49,526 nucleotides of DNA, taken from a virus. The notes beneath the pieces are model-generated. The model searched no databases and had not been told where the DNA came from. It was given only the letters and a program-made list of their open reading frames with translations. Positions 27,371 through 35,361 of the stretch are shown here, one piece after another. The stretch lies in the IMG/VR virus record IMGVR_UViG_3300020156_000008, positions 1 to 49,526 of that record. The stretch is one strand, 5' to 3'. The translations under genes were made by a program, and so were the position numbers. Numbering within the stretch: position 1 is the first letter of the stretch; the number at the start of each line of letters is the position of its first letter.

Positions 27371-27979
27371 TCAGGCCCAAGAACCCCACACGCCAGCCGC
27401 TTTCCGCCTCGTGTAGACAGTATTAGTTGAAGTTGTCAGCGAAATAACTCGCTGAATCACGAACTCTTCATCGCTAGTATTCTTACCAGCAATGACCCAA
27501 AGTGCCCCGTCAGCAACTCCAGCTAGAGCAGCAGGCATTGCATTCGCATTGCGGTCAGTCGCATACTGACCCGACTCCGTAGCTGCATCAAGATCATCAA
27601 TGAACGTCAGTGTCCCTGACAATCGAGCAGCCGTTCGAATCGTAATATCACCCGCTTGTCCGTTCGGATTATCGATGATGATTCCATCACCGGGAATCAA
27701 TTTGCGAAGTCGAAATGTCTTGTCAGCGACTCGCACCATGATTCCCAGTAAATCCGAAGCAAACTTGATTTGCCCCAGTTCTGAATCAGCTCGAACAAAC
27801 AATTGCTTAAGCTGATCCAGATTCGGAATACGGAATCCACCTCGCTTCTTGCCATTATGCAAGCGAAGTTCACTACGCTGTGAATCAACAGTCACCTGCC
27901 CCGGCGGCCCAACGTAATCATCGTTGACAGCCGTTGTGTTGCGCGGAAACTGGACTCGCTTGTTCGATGCATCAACCAT
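27371..27979 (-). CDS. Short tail fibre or fibre adaptor (202 aa)
   Basis: Contains PPGQVTVDSQRSELRLHNGK, the same attachment-type repeat as the fibre downstream, then a beta-rich middle and an end (YTRRKAAGVWGSWA) typical of the 'W..W' closing motif of fibre repeats. Probably a fibre subunit or an adaptor that anchors the 553-aa fibre. Confidence 0.7.
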   Translation of the reverse strand: MVDASNKRVQFPRNTTAVNDDYVGPPGQVTVDSQRSELRLHNGKKRGGFRIPNLDQLKQLFVRADSELGQIKFASDLLGIMVRVADKTFRLRKLIPGDGIIIDNPNGQAGDITIRTAARLSGTLTFIDDLDAATESGQYATDRNANAMPAALAGVADGALWVIAGKNTSDEEFVIQRVISLTTSTNTVYTRRKAAGVWGSWA

Positions 27980-27991
27980 TGGTATCTGCCC

Positions 27992-29824
27992 TTAACCCTG
28001 TTGTCCTGCATAATGTAACGTAATTTCCAACGACCTCATGTGATATTTTTCACCTGATTGAGTCGCAGAGAAAGTGAGTCGGTGATTGTGCCCGTGCGTG
28101 AAACAAGTCCACATGTCCATGTCGATGCGTCGAGTAGCTAGGACCGGCGTCACTTCGAGTTCTGATTCATAACCATCGAGGTTACTCGTGAGTCGCAAGC
28201 CATATTCATAGGCATTCAAGAACGACTGTTCCTTGTACCAGTCCTCATCGCCATTCAGTTTCAGATTCCAATCTTCGAGAGGAATCACATCATAGCTGCC
28301 TTCTGGCGTGTCATTGTAATCCTCAGCCGGACCCCAATCATTGAAATCAATCGAAACCGGCCCGATGACGTCCATATTCATGTCGACTGAATCACTGAAC
28401 AACATCAAGTTGTAATCCTCGACGCCTTCCATGAAATTGTAATCGTCCTTGTAGTCATTCAAACCGTATGCATTGTAATCGTCATTGACATTGACGAATC
28501 CAGTATTCCAGTTAATGAATGACTCATCTCCATTCCAATCTTCTTCAATGACAGCTGTGTCCGTCAATCTCGGTCCATTGGACGTGAGGACTTCCTGAAT
28601 CTCAAAATTGCCATCAGCAGTCTGAACTTGGCTGGGACGAATGTAACCCAGGATGATTTCCGAGTCGAGTCCTGCTTGCTGACCATCCACTGATTCCACA
28701 ACACCAGAAGCGTCAAATAGATGAGGAAAGCCCTCCAAATCAATCCAACCATAATCGTCGATTTCATTACTGAACCTTACGATTCCATGATGATCAGTTG
28801 AAAAGATTCCCCATTTGTCCAACTTGACACTGAGGACGTATGTGTGATTGAAGTGATTCGTTCCGTCCATGATCTGCACATAGAGATGATCCATCTCCTG
28901 AATGTACGAGAGGCGGAACACAATATCCTCTGATTCACGAATGAATTCTCTCAGATACTCATTGAATATCGGAGTCAACTCTTGGAATCCAGCTTGTGCC
29001 GTAGACCTCATGAGTCCTTGTTTAGTCATGATGACGATCGAACCATCTTGCATGTTCGACCAGGCTGCTCCGCCAATGAGCAGCTGATCGGTGTTGACTC
29101 GATCGAAACGAAATACTGATTCACCACCCACATATTCGCCGATGAGTACTCCCCCATCAGTCCACAACAAGAATCCACCCTCAAACGTCGTGAGCGTGAT
29201 CGGATTCCCAGGCACCAATTCTGCCGTGACTTGGAAACCGGCGCCACCGAGAGTTGGAGTGAAGTCATCACCATCAAACGGAGCCGAATAGGCCAGAGTG
29301 AAGCGAGTCAACACTACCAGTCGGCCATTCGTCTCCACAATGGCGATCGGATCTTCAGGGATTCCAGGACCTGTATGCGGCTCTAATGAATCACTAAGCA
29401 CTTTAAAAGTGCCCCTCTGCGGATGACAAACATAGTACGCATACCCAACATATGCGCTCGTCCATTTCTGATTCTTCACATCTCTGGCATACAGTGATTC
29501 AAACTCAGCCACCGTATTCCAATACTCATATGCTTCGCCCTCGAGAGTGACTGGTTCTAGTCCTGTCCACCTACGATCGAGTGCCTTTGTTTCTGTGAAG
29601 AGAATCGTGCGGTCTGCAAAGCTAATTGATTCAGTAACAAAACCACCTGCGCTGATAGCCCCACCGGGCAACACGCTGCTTCCGAATCCAGACTTCGGTC
29701 CTTTGGAATCAAAATAGTAATTCCGACCGTTTAATACAAAAAGACTCCCGTTCTCGACAGCTTTCGCCTCGACAGCGGGAGTCCAAGACTGAACCTCAGG
29801 AAATGCAACTCTAGTCGAGGGCAT
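27992..29824 (-). CDS. Tail nozzle / hub protein with D-Y/W-N repeats (610 aa)
   Basis: A 610-residue, beta-rich protein in the place where podoviruses keep the tail nozzle or DNA-stabilisation protein (T7 gp12 / P22 gp10 role); the assignment is by position and composition. The first 400 residues read like a beta-propeller (repeated WTDGGVLIGEY-type strands). About residues 425-530 hold an unusual acidic stretch with many DYN, DWN and NDY triplets (DDYNAYGLNDYKDDYNFMEG is part). GGAGG lies before the ATG. Confidence 0.68.
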   Translation of the reverse strand: MPSTRVAFPEVQSWTPAVEAKAVENGSLFVLNGRNYYFDSKGPKSGFGSSVLPGGAISAGGFVTESISFADRTILFTETKALDRRWTGLEPVTLEGEAYEYWNTVAEFESLYARDVKNQKWTSAYVGYAYYVCHPQRGTFKVLSDSLEPHTGPGIPEDPIAIVETNGRLVVLTRFTLAYSAPFDGDDFTPTLGGAGFQVTAELVPGNPITLTTFEGGFLLWTDGGVLIGEYVGGESVFRFDRVNTDQLLIGGAAWSNMQDGSIVIMTKQGLMRSTAQAGFQELTPIFNEYLREFIRESEDIVFRLSYIQEMDHLYVQIMDGTNHFNHTYVLSVKLDKWGIFSTDHHGIVRFSNEIDDYGWIDLEGFPHLFDASGVVESVDGQQAGLDSEIILGYIRPSQVQTADGNFEIQEVLTSNGPRLTDTAVIEEDWNGDESFINWNTGFVNVNDDYNAYGLNDYKDDYNFMEGVEDYNLMLFSDSVDMNMDVIGPVSIDFNDWGPAEDYNDTPEGSYDVIPLEDWNLKLNGDEDWYKEQSFLNAYEYGLRLTSNLDGYESELEVTPVLATRRIDMDMWTCFTHGHNHRLTFSATQSGEKYHMRSLEITLHYAGQQG

Positions 29825-29825
29825 A

Positions 29826-29975
29826 CTAACCTCCGTTTTCCAATTGCTTGACTCTCTCCTTGAGAGTCTCTATTTCTTTTCGCAACTCGGATTCCAGGTC
29901 ACGACAATCCTTAATGAGCTTTTCTATGCTCAATGTGTCTTTGCCATAACGCTGGAATCGAGTGCTTTGACTCAT
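29826..29975 (-). CDS. 49-residue coiled-coil protein
   Basis: A short frame between the lysozyme and nozzle genes. Its ATG overlaps the stop of the 595-aa gene (ATGA) and its TAG is one base before the next start. The product begins MSQSTRFQRYGKDTLSIEKL and ends in a clear heptad pattern (LRKEIETLKERVKQLENGG). Tight coupling on both sides supports expression. It may be a small tail assembly protein. Confidence 0.65.
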   Translation of the reverse strand: MSQSTRFQRYGKDTLSIEKLIKDCRDLESELRKEIETLKERVKQLENGG

Positions 29976-31759
29976 GATATCGTACTCCACTGATAAGGCT
30001 TACGAGTCGTTTTCGGCAACGAAATGTCAATTGCCAATGGTTGAATCATCTCCAGATTCGGCAACGTGAATTGTGGAATTTTGATCCCGAAATCATCCGA
30101 GCCTGCGCTTCCACTATCATCACTTGATGCCATCTCTTTTGACTCACCCTTCCCACTCTTATTGTCACCGCGCTGATACGCGAATCCACCGAGTCCAGTT
30201 TTATCCGTCGTATCTGCGCTGCCATCGAATAGATTCCCAAGGAATCCAGCCAGCCCTTTCGGCGCATCCGGATCAGGTTCACCTTCAGGCCCTGGATTAT
30301 TCATCCGAGGACTGTTTGTGATTGAATCAACGATGGTATCGAGTACGAATCCAACTGGATCTCGAATTACTCTCGTCGCCTCAATAGCCGCCTTAACCGG
30401 CTTCTGGTCATCGAGCAACTGGCTGACTCTAGCTGCTCCCTGCCTCTTCGTATCCGCAATTTGCGGAACTCCTGGCTCTGGCTCACCACGAGCAATTCGA
30501 CCAGCTGGAGTCGATATCCTGTCAACATAGGCACCAGCGACAGTTTGCCCAACTTGAGACTTCTCTGCCTCGTCACCGGCAAAGAATCCGCCTGCCATTT
30601 GAGCGAGTCCGCCCAATCCCAACTCACTGCCAATCGTGTCGGCCAAGTCTCTGGCAAATGAGCCAAGTGGATTCGATGCTGTTTGAGTCGCGGTCGAAGA
30701 CTTACCAGCCGGCGTCTGTACACCAGAGGTCACTTCCGAAATGGCAGCCTGAGCAGGACTCTGGTCAGCTGAAGCAGTCTGACTCCCAGACATTGCCGAC
30801 ATAAGACCGCGAGCATTATCCACCGTATTGGTGAAGCCATGTCCAGCTGTTGGATTCGAGGCTGTATAACCCTGTGGCCGCTCATAATGCATCATGCCAA
30901 TAGCGGCTTCTTCTTCCGTCTTAGCATTAGTCAGTGCTTGTAATGCCCTAGCCTCATCCGGGTTATTCCTGATCTCATGATCGAAGAATCGAGCTTGTGC
31001 CTCAACATCATTCCAGTCCATGCCAATGCTCTCAGCATATGCCCTGCCTGCTTCAAGCCTCTCACGATTCCATTGACCAATACCAACAGAATGAAGACCT
31101 GGACCTGCATCATTCAATCGAGTGGCATTCGGGTCAAGGTGGTCATATGACTCTTGCTGAAAACGACCAACGATTCCAGCAATATGATGAGGCTGCCAGC
31201 CTAATTCAGCTAGCGTGTTCGCAACGATTCCAACATTGCCAGTCAAGCCAGCAAAAGCTGTCGTCGGTGTAACTGGAGTCCCAGCAATAGTCGAAGCAAG
31301 CGCATTCAGCGCAGAACCAACAGTACTGCTGGTTCTCGTTTCCATGCGATCAAAGAATCCACTAATAGCACTACCAATGGAATTCAAAGCATCGCGAGTC
31401 GAATTCATCGCATCTTGCGTAGCACGACTTCCGCTTTGCGTACCACTGGGATTCGATCCACCATTACTACCAGAGAATCCACTAGATGAACGTCCACTGT
31501 TACTACCACGACTGCTACCACCATTGCTGCCACTGAATCCACCACTGGAACTACCATTACGGCCACCGCCGCCATAGCTAACACCACTAGTGGAAGTCTG
31601 ATTCCCAGAACGGCTCTGAGAACCAGACTCCTGTCGTCCAGAAGACGGACCGGTTGAGCGACCGCTAGTTGTATTACCAGTGGACCCACGTCCGCCAGGA
31701 GATGCAGAGTTAGGACTGCTAGCGCCACGGCTTGCATTTTCGTCGCTAGTCATACCCAT
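29972..31759 (-). CDS. Virion-associated lysozyme/transglycosylase with Gly/Ser-rich head (595 aa)
   Basis: Residues 1-115 are almost pure Gly, Ser, Asn, Arg and Thr and contain FSGSNGGS twice. Residues 170-330 match the phage tail lysozyme family (Phage_lysozyme2): HHIAGIVGRFQQESYDHL with Glu203 as the likely catalytic residue, then RLNDAGPGLHSVGIGQWNRE. The last 250 residues are low-complexity and Pro/Gly-rich, with no recognised domain. It probably opens peptidoglycan when DNA enters. AGGGAG precedes the ATG. Confidence 0.8.
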   Translation of the reverse strand: MGMTSDENASRGASSPNSASPGGRGSTGNTTSGRSTGPSSGRQESGSQSRSGNQTSTSGVSYGGGGRNGSSSGGFSGSNGGSSRGSNSGRSSSGFSGSNGGSNPSGTQSGSRATQDAMNSTRDALNSIGSAISGFFDRMETRTSSTVGSALNALASTIAGTPVTPTTAFAGLTGNVGIVANTLAELGWQPHHIAGIVGRFQQESYDHLDPNATRLNDAGPGLHSVGIGQWNRERLEAGRAYAESIGMDWNDVEAQARFFDHEIRNNPDEARALQALTNAKTEEEAAIGMMHYERPQGYTASNPTAGHGFTNTVDNARGLMSAMSGSQTASADQSPAQAAISEVTSGVQTPAGKSSTATQTASNPLGSFARDLADTIGSELGLGGLAQMAGGFFAGDEAEKSQVGQTVAGAYVDRISTPAGRIARGEPEPGVPQIADTKRQGAARVSQLLDDQKPVKAAIEATRVIRDPVGFVLDTIVDSITNSPRMNNPGPEGEPDPDAPKGLAGFLGNLFDGSADTTDKTGLGGFAYQRGDNKSGKGESKEMASSDDSGSAGSDDFGIKIPQFTLPNLEMIQPLAIDISLPKTTRKPYQWSTIS

Positions 31760-31762
31760 GAG

Positions 31763-32101
31763 TCAGATCTCCCTGCTGTCCGCCAACTGCTGCATACACT
31801 TCACTAACTTGCGAAGCTCATCCGTAATGTCTTCCATCATCTCTTGAGTCCGACGTTCGCGTCGTATCGAATCATCATGCATATCACCCATGCGGTCAAC
31901 TGCATGATCAATCGTCTCAATCAGGCTCTTGATGGCCCTATTATCCACGGCGCTGGCGATTACTTCAACTTGATTCTCAGGTTGCACATTCGAACCTTTC
32001 GCCCAACCCATCTTAGTCGCCACCCCAACCACTACAGCTACTGCGAATCCAACTAACCATTGGGTCCACTCACTAATAACCTGCGCGTGTTCTCCTGCCA
32101 T
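31763..32101 (-). CDS. Membrane protein with coiled coil, holin candidate (112 aa)
   Basis: The frame runs to 32119; ATG at 32101 (MAGEHAQVISEW) is the more natural start. One membrane helix (WLVGFAVAVVVGVATKMGWA, about 13-32) is followed by a long charged coiled coil. It lies in the lysis cluster, so it may be a holin or a holin regulator; membership of a holin family is not proven. Confidence 0.6.
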   Translation of the reverse strand: MAGEHAQVISEWTQWLVGFAVAVVVGVATKMGWAKGSNVQPENQVEVIASAVDNRAIKSLIETIDHAVDRMGDMHDDSIRRERRTQEMMEDITDELRKLVKCMQQLADSREI

Positions 32102-32576
32102 TACGATAGACCCTCGCATCTATGATTGCCGTATAGATCGCTGCGACCTCGAAGGATGCAGAAGGTAAATACATCGCGATTCCAGTTGATGGAGGGTTCC
32201 CATAAACTAACCACGATATGAACATACTGGTTGCAATCATGCTGAAGGCAATACAGCCTAGCACAGCCCTCCCGACTCGTATCCAAGGAGTTACCGACTC
32301 CATAGAACCGTTAATCACGAGTCCAATGAGACCGGATGCTCCAATCATCATCAGAAACCAGCCCCAGGACTCCTCCTGGCCCCATGTTGCCATAGCCAAA
32401 AAAGCCCCGGAGGTACTAAATGTTGGGGCGGAATCAAGGAGAATCCACCCTAACAGAAACATTTGAATCGAAGCAAGCCACTCAATGTTTCGCTGTCGAA
32501 ACTTATGTTTGACTCGCAGCACCATTCGATGCTGGGACGCTTCCGTCAGGACTTCCTGTTTCTGTATTCTGTCCAT
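32073..32576 (-). CDS. Four-helix membrane protein in lysis cluster (167 aa)
   Basis: The frame begins at 32762, but GGGAG just before ATG 32576 (MDRIQKQEVLTEASQHRM) gives the start. Hydrophobic segments lie near residues 35-55, 70-92, 105-127 and 138-155. It overlaps the lipoprotein gene upstream by 74 bases and the next gene by 29. It could be a holin; unproven. Confidence 0.6.
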   Translation of the reverse strand: MDRIQKQEVLTEASQHRMVLRVKHKFRQRNIEWLASIQMFLLGWILLDSAPTFSTSGAFLAMATWGQEESWGWFLMMIGASGLIGLVINGSMESVTPWIRVGRAVLGCIAFSMIATSMFISWLVYGNPPSTGIAMYLPSASFEVAAIYTAIIDARVYRNGRRTRAGY

Positions 32577-32796
32577 TTGGACTCCCACACTTGTAGATGT
32601 TGAATCTGCCTCGGTGACGAGCAAGTCCTCGCGCAGCCGGTTTGTCGTTTTCGACCAGATACGCATTTGTTGCGCGACTCGTGGGGATATCGACGAGGAC
32701 GTCACAGGGTTTGACTCCCGATGTGGTTTCACAGCCCTTAGCACCCGCCAAGAATACTGCACAGAGCGGAATCATCAGCATTACTGATTTTCTCAT
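32503..32796 (-). CDS. Probable outer-membrane spanin lipoprotein (Rz1-like, 97 aa)
   Basis: ATG at 32796 follows GAAGGAAAGAAG. It has a signal sequence (MRKSVMLMIPLCAVFLAG) ending in AKGC, so Cys22 is the likely lipidated residue, although the lipobox is imperfect. The rest is polar and Pro/Gly/Ser-rich. The gene starts inside the putative inner spanin in another frame, the classic overlapping Rz/Rz1 layout, directly after the endolysin. Confidence 0.6.
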   Translation of the reverse strand: MRKSVMLMIPLCAVFLAGAKGCETTSGVKPCDVLVDIPTSRATNAYLVENDKPAARGLARHRGRFNIYKCGSPNGQNTETGSPDGSVPASNGAASQT

Positions 32797-32950
32797 CGAT
32801 CTTCTTTCCTTCTTCCAGAGTGATAACACGGTCTTTGAGGCCCTGAGTCAAGACTTCTTGTCGACCGACGGACTTACCCTTGAGATACCCACCCCCGAAG
32901 CCGAGGGTGAGTCCCGCCAAGACGCCAATGACGACGTAGAAAATCTTCAA
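32738..32950 (-). CDS. Probable inner-membrane spanin (Rz-like, 70 aa)
   Basis: GGGAGGATAAC precedes a TTG at 32950, two bases after the endolysin stop; I take TTG as the start because an upstream ATG would lie inside the endolysin gene. One membrane helix (IFYVVIGVLAGLTLGFGGGY) is followed by a charged periplasmic part. It is short for an i-spanin, which lowers confidence. Confidence 0.55.
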   Translation of the reverse strand: MKIFYVVIGVLAGLTLGFGGGYLKGKSVGRQEVLTQGLKDRVITLEEGKKIDEKISNADDSALCSILGGC

Positions 32951-32951
32951 G

Positions 32952-33800
32952 TTATCCTCCCATTCTGATTCGGCGAACGAAATAGTATCCGCCGACGAGA
33001 GAACCGACAATCAGAACCGCAACTGCTCCGTACTGAAGCACTGGATTCCCAGAAAGGATACCGCCAATGGCAGTTATCACAGCCGGCGCCGATGTGAGAA
33101 TCTCCTTGTTCTGGAGAATTTTCGGCAGACCTATTGATTCAGAAGTTGCTTTGGTCTCAGCCTGGACTGCCACTTCAGCTGGAATCGCAACTGGCTCAAG
33201 CTTGACTTTGCTCTCACGCATCATTGCGAGAGCATGCCCAATGACTCCAGGTTGATCCTTCCACTGGCCTTTGGGATCCTTACCAGTGACTCGAATGGTC
33301 CAACCACGGCCATTAGCAGAGAAGCCCTGCCGGCCCTTGAGTCCACGAAGGAACGACATGCGCTCCTCGCAATAGGCCTTCATCAGAGCTTCGAGTCCAC
33401 CTGGATAATTATTGACTCCATCAATGGTGCCAACACCAATCCAACCATCGATCTTGCCAGTGTAAACACCAGCACGCTGAAGAACTTGCTGAAGCTCTTT
33501 AACAGCACGATTCGGTCCCGAATTGACTCCGAAGTCGAAAGCCATGTAATCGAGTCCGATCGGTAACTGATCGCCACCAGATTGAACCCAGTAGTTCTTC
33601 CGATAGATAGCCTCAGCCTCTGTCAGAGTCAAGGCTTTCACCTCAGCTGCCGACACAGACGGCACACCGCGATAGGCAGCTAGTGTCTTGTGCGTGATTC
33701 CGTACTTGGTCGGTCCGCCAGCGTCTGTGGCAGCATTCACATAGCCACCCTCATGGCCAAACATCAGCTTGAGGGCACGCTTTAGCGTTTCTCTTGCCAT
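32952..33800 (-). CDS. Endolysin, GH108-type muramidase with C-terminal membrane helices
   Basis: HEGGYVNAATDAGGPTKYGI (from residue 16) is the signature of GH108 lysozymes, with Glu17 catalytic. The central part matches the peptidoglycan-binding half of the family (VNSGPNRAVKELQQVLQRAG). Unlike the common form of about 180 residues, it has about 100 extra residues ending in two hydrophobic segments (APAVITAIGGILSG and YGAVAVLIVGSLVGGYYFV) and a basic tail, so it is probably membrane-anchored. AAAGGAACC precedes the ATG. It heads the lysis cluster. Confidence 0.88.
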   Translation of the reverse strand: MARETLKRALKLMFGHEGGYVNAATDAGGPTKYGITHKTLAAYRGVPSVSAAEVKALTLTEAEAIYRKNYWVQSGGDQLPIGLDYMAFDFGVNSGPNRAVKELQQVLQRAGVYTGKIDGWIGVGTIDGVNNYPGGLEALMKAYCEERMSFLRGLKGRQGFSANGRGWTIRVTGKDPKGQWKDQPGVIGHALAMMRESKVKLEPVAIPAEVAVQAETKATSESIGLPKILQNKEILTSAPAVITAIGGILSGNPVLQYGAVAVLIVGSLVGGYYFVRRIRMGG

Positions 33801-33827
33801 TTTCCCGGTTCCTTTCTGAATCAGGTT

Positions 33828-34550
33828 CTACCTTGCATAGCTTGCTGTCATTTCGACTGATTCTGCATTCTGCATACCAGTCCGCATAGCCTGAAACTGG
33901 CTATAAGCCGTACTGGCTCGGAATTGGTCATCCATGCGTTTGTAGGCTTTGGCTCTGATTCCTTCTTTGAGGACTTCAGCATGCCTCTGTAAGAGCCAAT
34001 TGGTTGATAGATTCATGGCCTCTTCAAGAGAGATGGTCGCGCCTTGCGGCTGTGCATACTCCATCGTCTCTTCATTGTAGGTCAGAGGACGAGTCGACCC
34101 AGGAAGATAATACCTGAGACTCCTGGGATAGGCGAACCAACTGATTCGCACAGTTTTCCCATCGCCGCCAGTCCCAGCCATAGCAATTTGCGGACCGCTT
34201 CGATACCAATAGTATCCACCATTGGGATCGGAAAGATCGTTGAGTCGCGCAACTTGCGGACTCTTCTGCTTTGCATAGCGATTCCCATAGCCATAGTTAA
34301 TTGCTTCAATTGCCTGAAGCAATGCCATGTTGGGTATGTCCCACAAAAATGTGCCGTCGTTGCTATCAGCTTGACTCACTGTCACTAAAGCTTCATTTCG
34401 ATTATCATCGAAAAAAACCGGCATATTCGTCTGGGCATGCATATGCATTTCACGAATCGTCTGGTTGAGGAAGCCAGGAATCATTGTAATCATGTCAGGA
34501 CGGACGATCTCTAGAGTCATCTCGTCTACAACTTGGCTAAATGTCGTCAT
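33828..34550 (-). CDS. Probable head-tail adaptor / tail tube protein (240 aa)
   Basis: The frame opens at 34577, but GAGGAAG stands before ATG 34550 (MTTFSQVVDEMTLEIVRPDM). Length, position two genes after the capsid and a helical N-terminus followed by beta-rich sequence fit a T7 gp11-like adaptor (tail tubular A). No decisive motif. Confidence 0.62.
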   Translation of the reverse strand: MTTFSQVVDEMTLEIVRPDMITMIPGFLNQTIREMHMHAQTNMPVFFDDNRNEALVTVSQADSNDGTFLWDIPNMALLQAIEAINYGYGNRYAKQKSPQVARLNDLSDPNGGYYWYRSGPQIAMAGTGGDGKTVRISWFAYPRSLRYYLPGSTRPLTYNEETMEYAQPQGATISLEEAMNLSTNWLLQRHAEVLKEGIRAKAYKRMDDQFRASTAYSQFQAMRTGMQNAESVEMTASYAR

Positions 34551-34580
34551 GGCTTCCTCACGTTTAGTTGGAATCAAGGA

Positions 34581-35261
34581 TTAGGTGTTAACCTTGGGAT
34601 CCTTGATACTGCGGGCAGACAAGGCGCCACGAATGGCTCGCTGCGCATCGACAGGGGATTCAACGGAAGCTGCCTTCCGCCAATCGTACTTGACGATCTG
34701 TGTCTTGTCAGTCGAATCCAGACCTTTGTACAGCTGCAGGAAGTCATCATTGTCTTCCTCAGTATACAGATAGAGCAACCCATCCTTGAAGACATGCCGG
34801 CCAACCTTGAATCGCGAAATGCGTCGATGCTTGTAAGCAGCAACGGGCTCACGATCCAGTTCTTCGACTGGCATTTCATCTTCGAATCCGGGTTCATCAC
34901 GGAAATTGTAGTCCATACGGGCCACATTTTCCGTATTGATGGCTTCGGCAGCCTTCTGAGTCGCATCGACAATTGCATCCGAAGCAGCCTTGCGCGCTTC
35001 ACCAACTTCTGTCGGACCTGGCTGATTCTCAGGAATGTCCGCCGTGACCGTCGTTGCAATCGTATTGTCCGAACCAGTCGTCACGACCGGAACAATTTCC
35101 GGTTCCTGTGATCCGTGGTCGGGATTCGGTGTCGCTGCCGAAGTTCCAGTTGTCGTCGATGCAGTGTTCTCACCTCGCTCCGAAGTCGGAGCCGAATTTG
35201 CCGGCTGAGAGGTCGAAGACTCAGTCTTGCCTTTGCCGGGAATCATTGTGGTCATGACCAT
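34581..35261 (-). CDS. Unknown structural protein (226 aa)
   Basis: The N-terminal 110 residues are low in complexity (Thr, Ser, Pro, Gly, Glu) and probably disordered. The C-terminal half looks folded (FKVGRHVFKDGLLYLYTEED). Its place between the capsid and adaptor genes suggests a virion or head-completion protein. AAAGGT precedes the ATG. Confidence 0.65.
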   Translation of the reverse strand: MVMTTMIPGKGKTESSTSQPANSAPTSERGENTASTTTGTSAATPNPDHGSQEPEIVPVVTTGSDNTIATTVTADIPENQPGPTEVGEARKAASDAIVDATQKAAEAINTENVARMDYNFRDEPGFEDEMPVEELDREPVAAYKHRRISRFKVGRHVFKDGLLYLYTEEDNDDFLQLYKGLDSTDKTQIVKYDWRKAASVESPVDAQRAIRGALSARSIKDPKVNT

Positions 35262-35288
35262 ACCTTTCGAGTTGTTGAATGGGGAGAA

Positions 35289-35360
35289 CCGGCGGGAAGC
35301 AGAAGGGCACTCCCCGCCGGACTTGAGTCTGAGGGAACCGGGAGACCCTCAGTGACTCAA
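35289..35360 (-). other. Two tandem strong hairpins after the capsid gene
   Basis: Directly behind the capsid stop lie TTGAGTC+TGAGGG paired with CCCTCA+GACTCAA (35323-35335 with 35346-35360, a two-base bulge) and CCGGCGGG paired with CCCGCCGG (35289-35296 with 35313-35320). Neither has a good U-tract. They may partly terminate transcription or protect the 3' end of the capsid mRNA. Confidence 0.6.
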
Positions 35361-35361
35361 C

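Noticed and set aside
34574-35059. 161-aa leftward frame overlapping the 226-aa gene
   Set aside because: Extreme Arg/Leu content and no start signal; the other frame has a good start and a folded-looking C-terminus.
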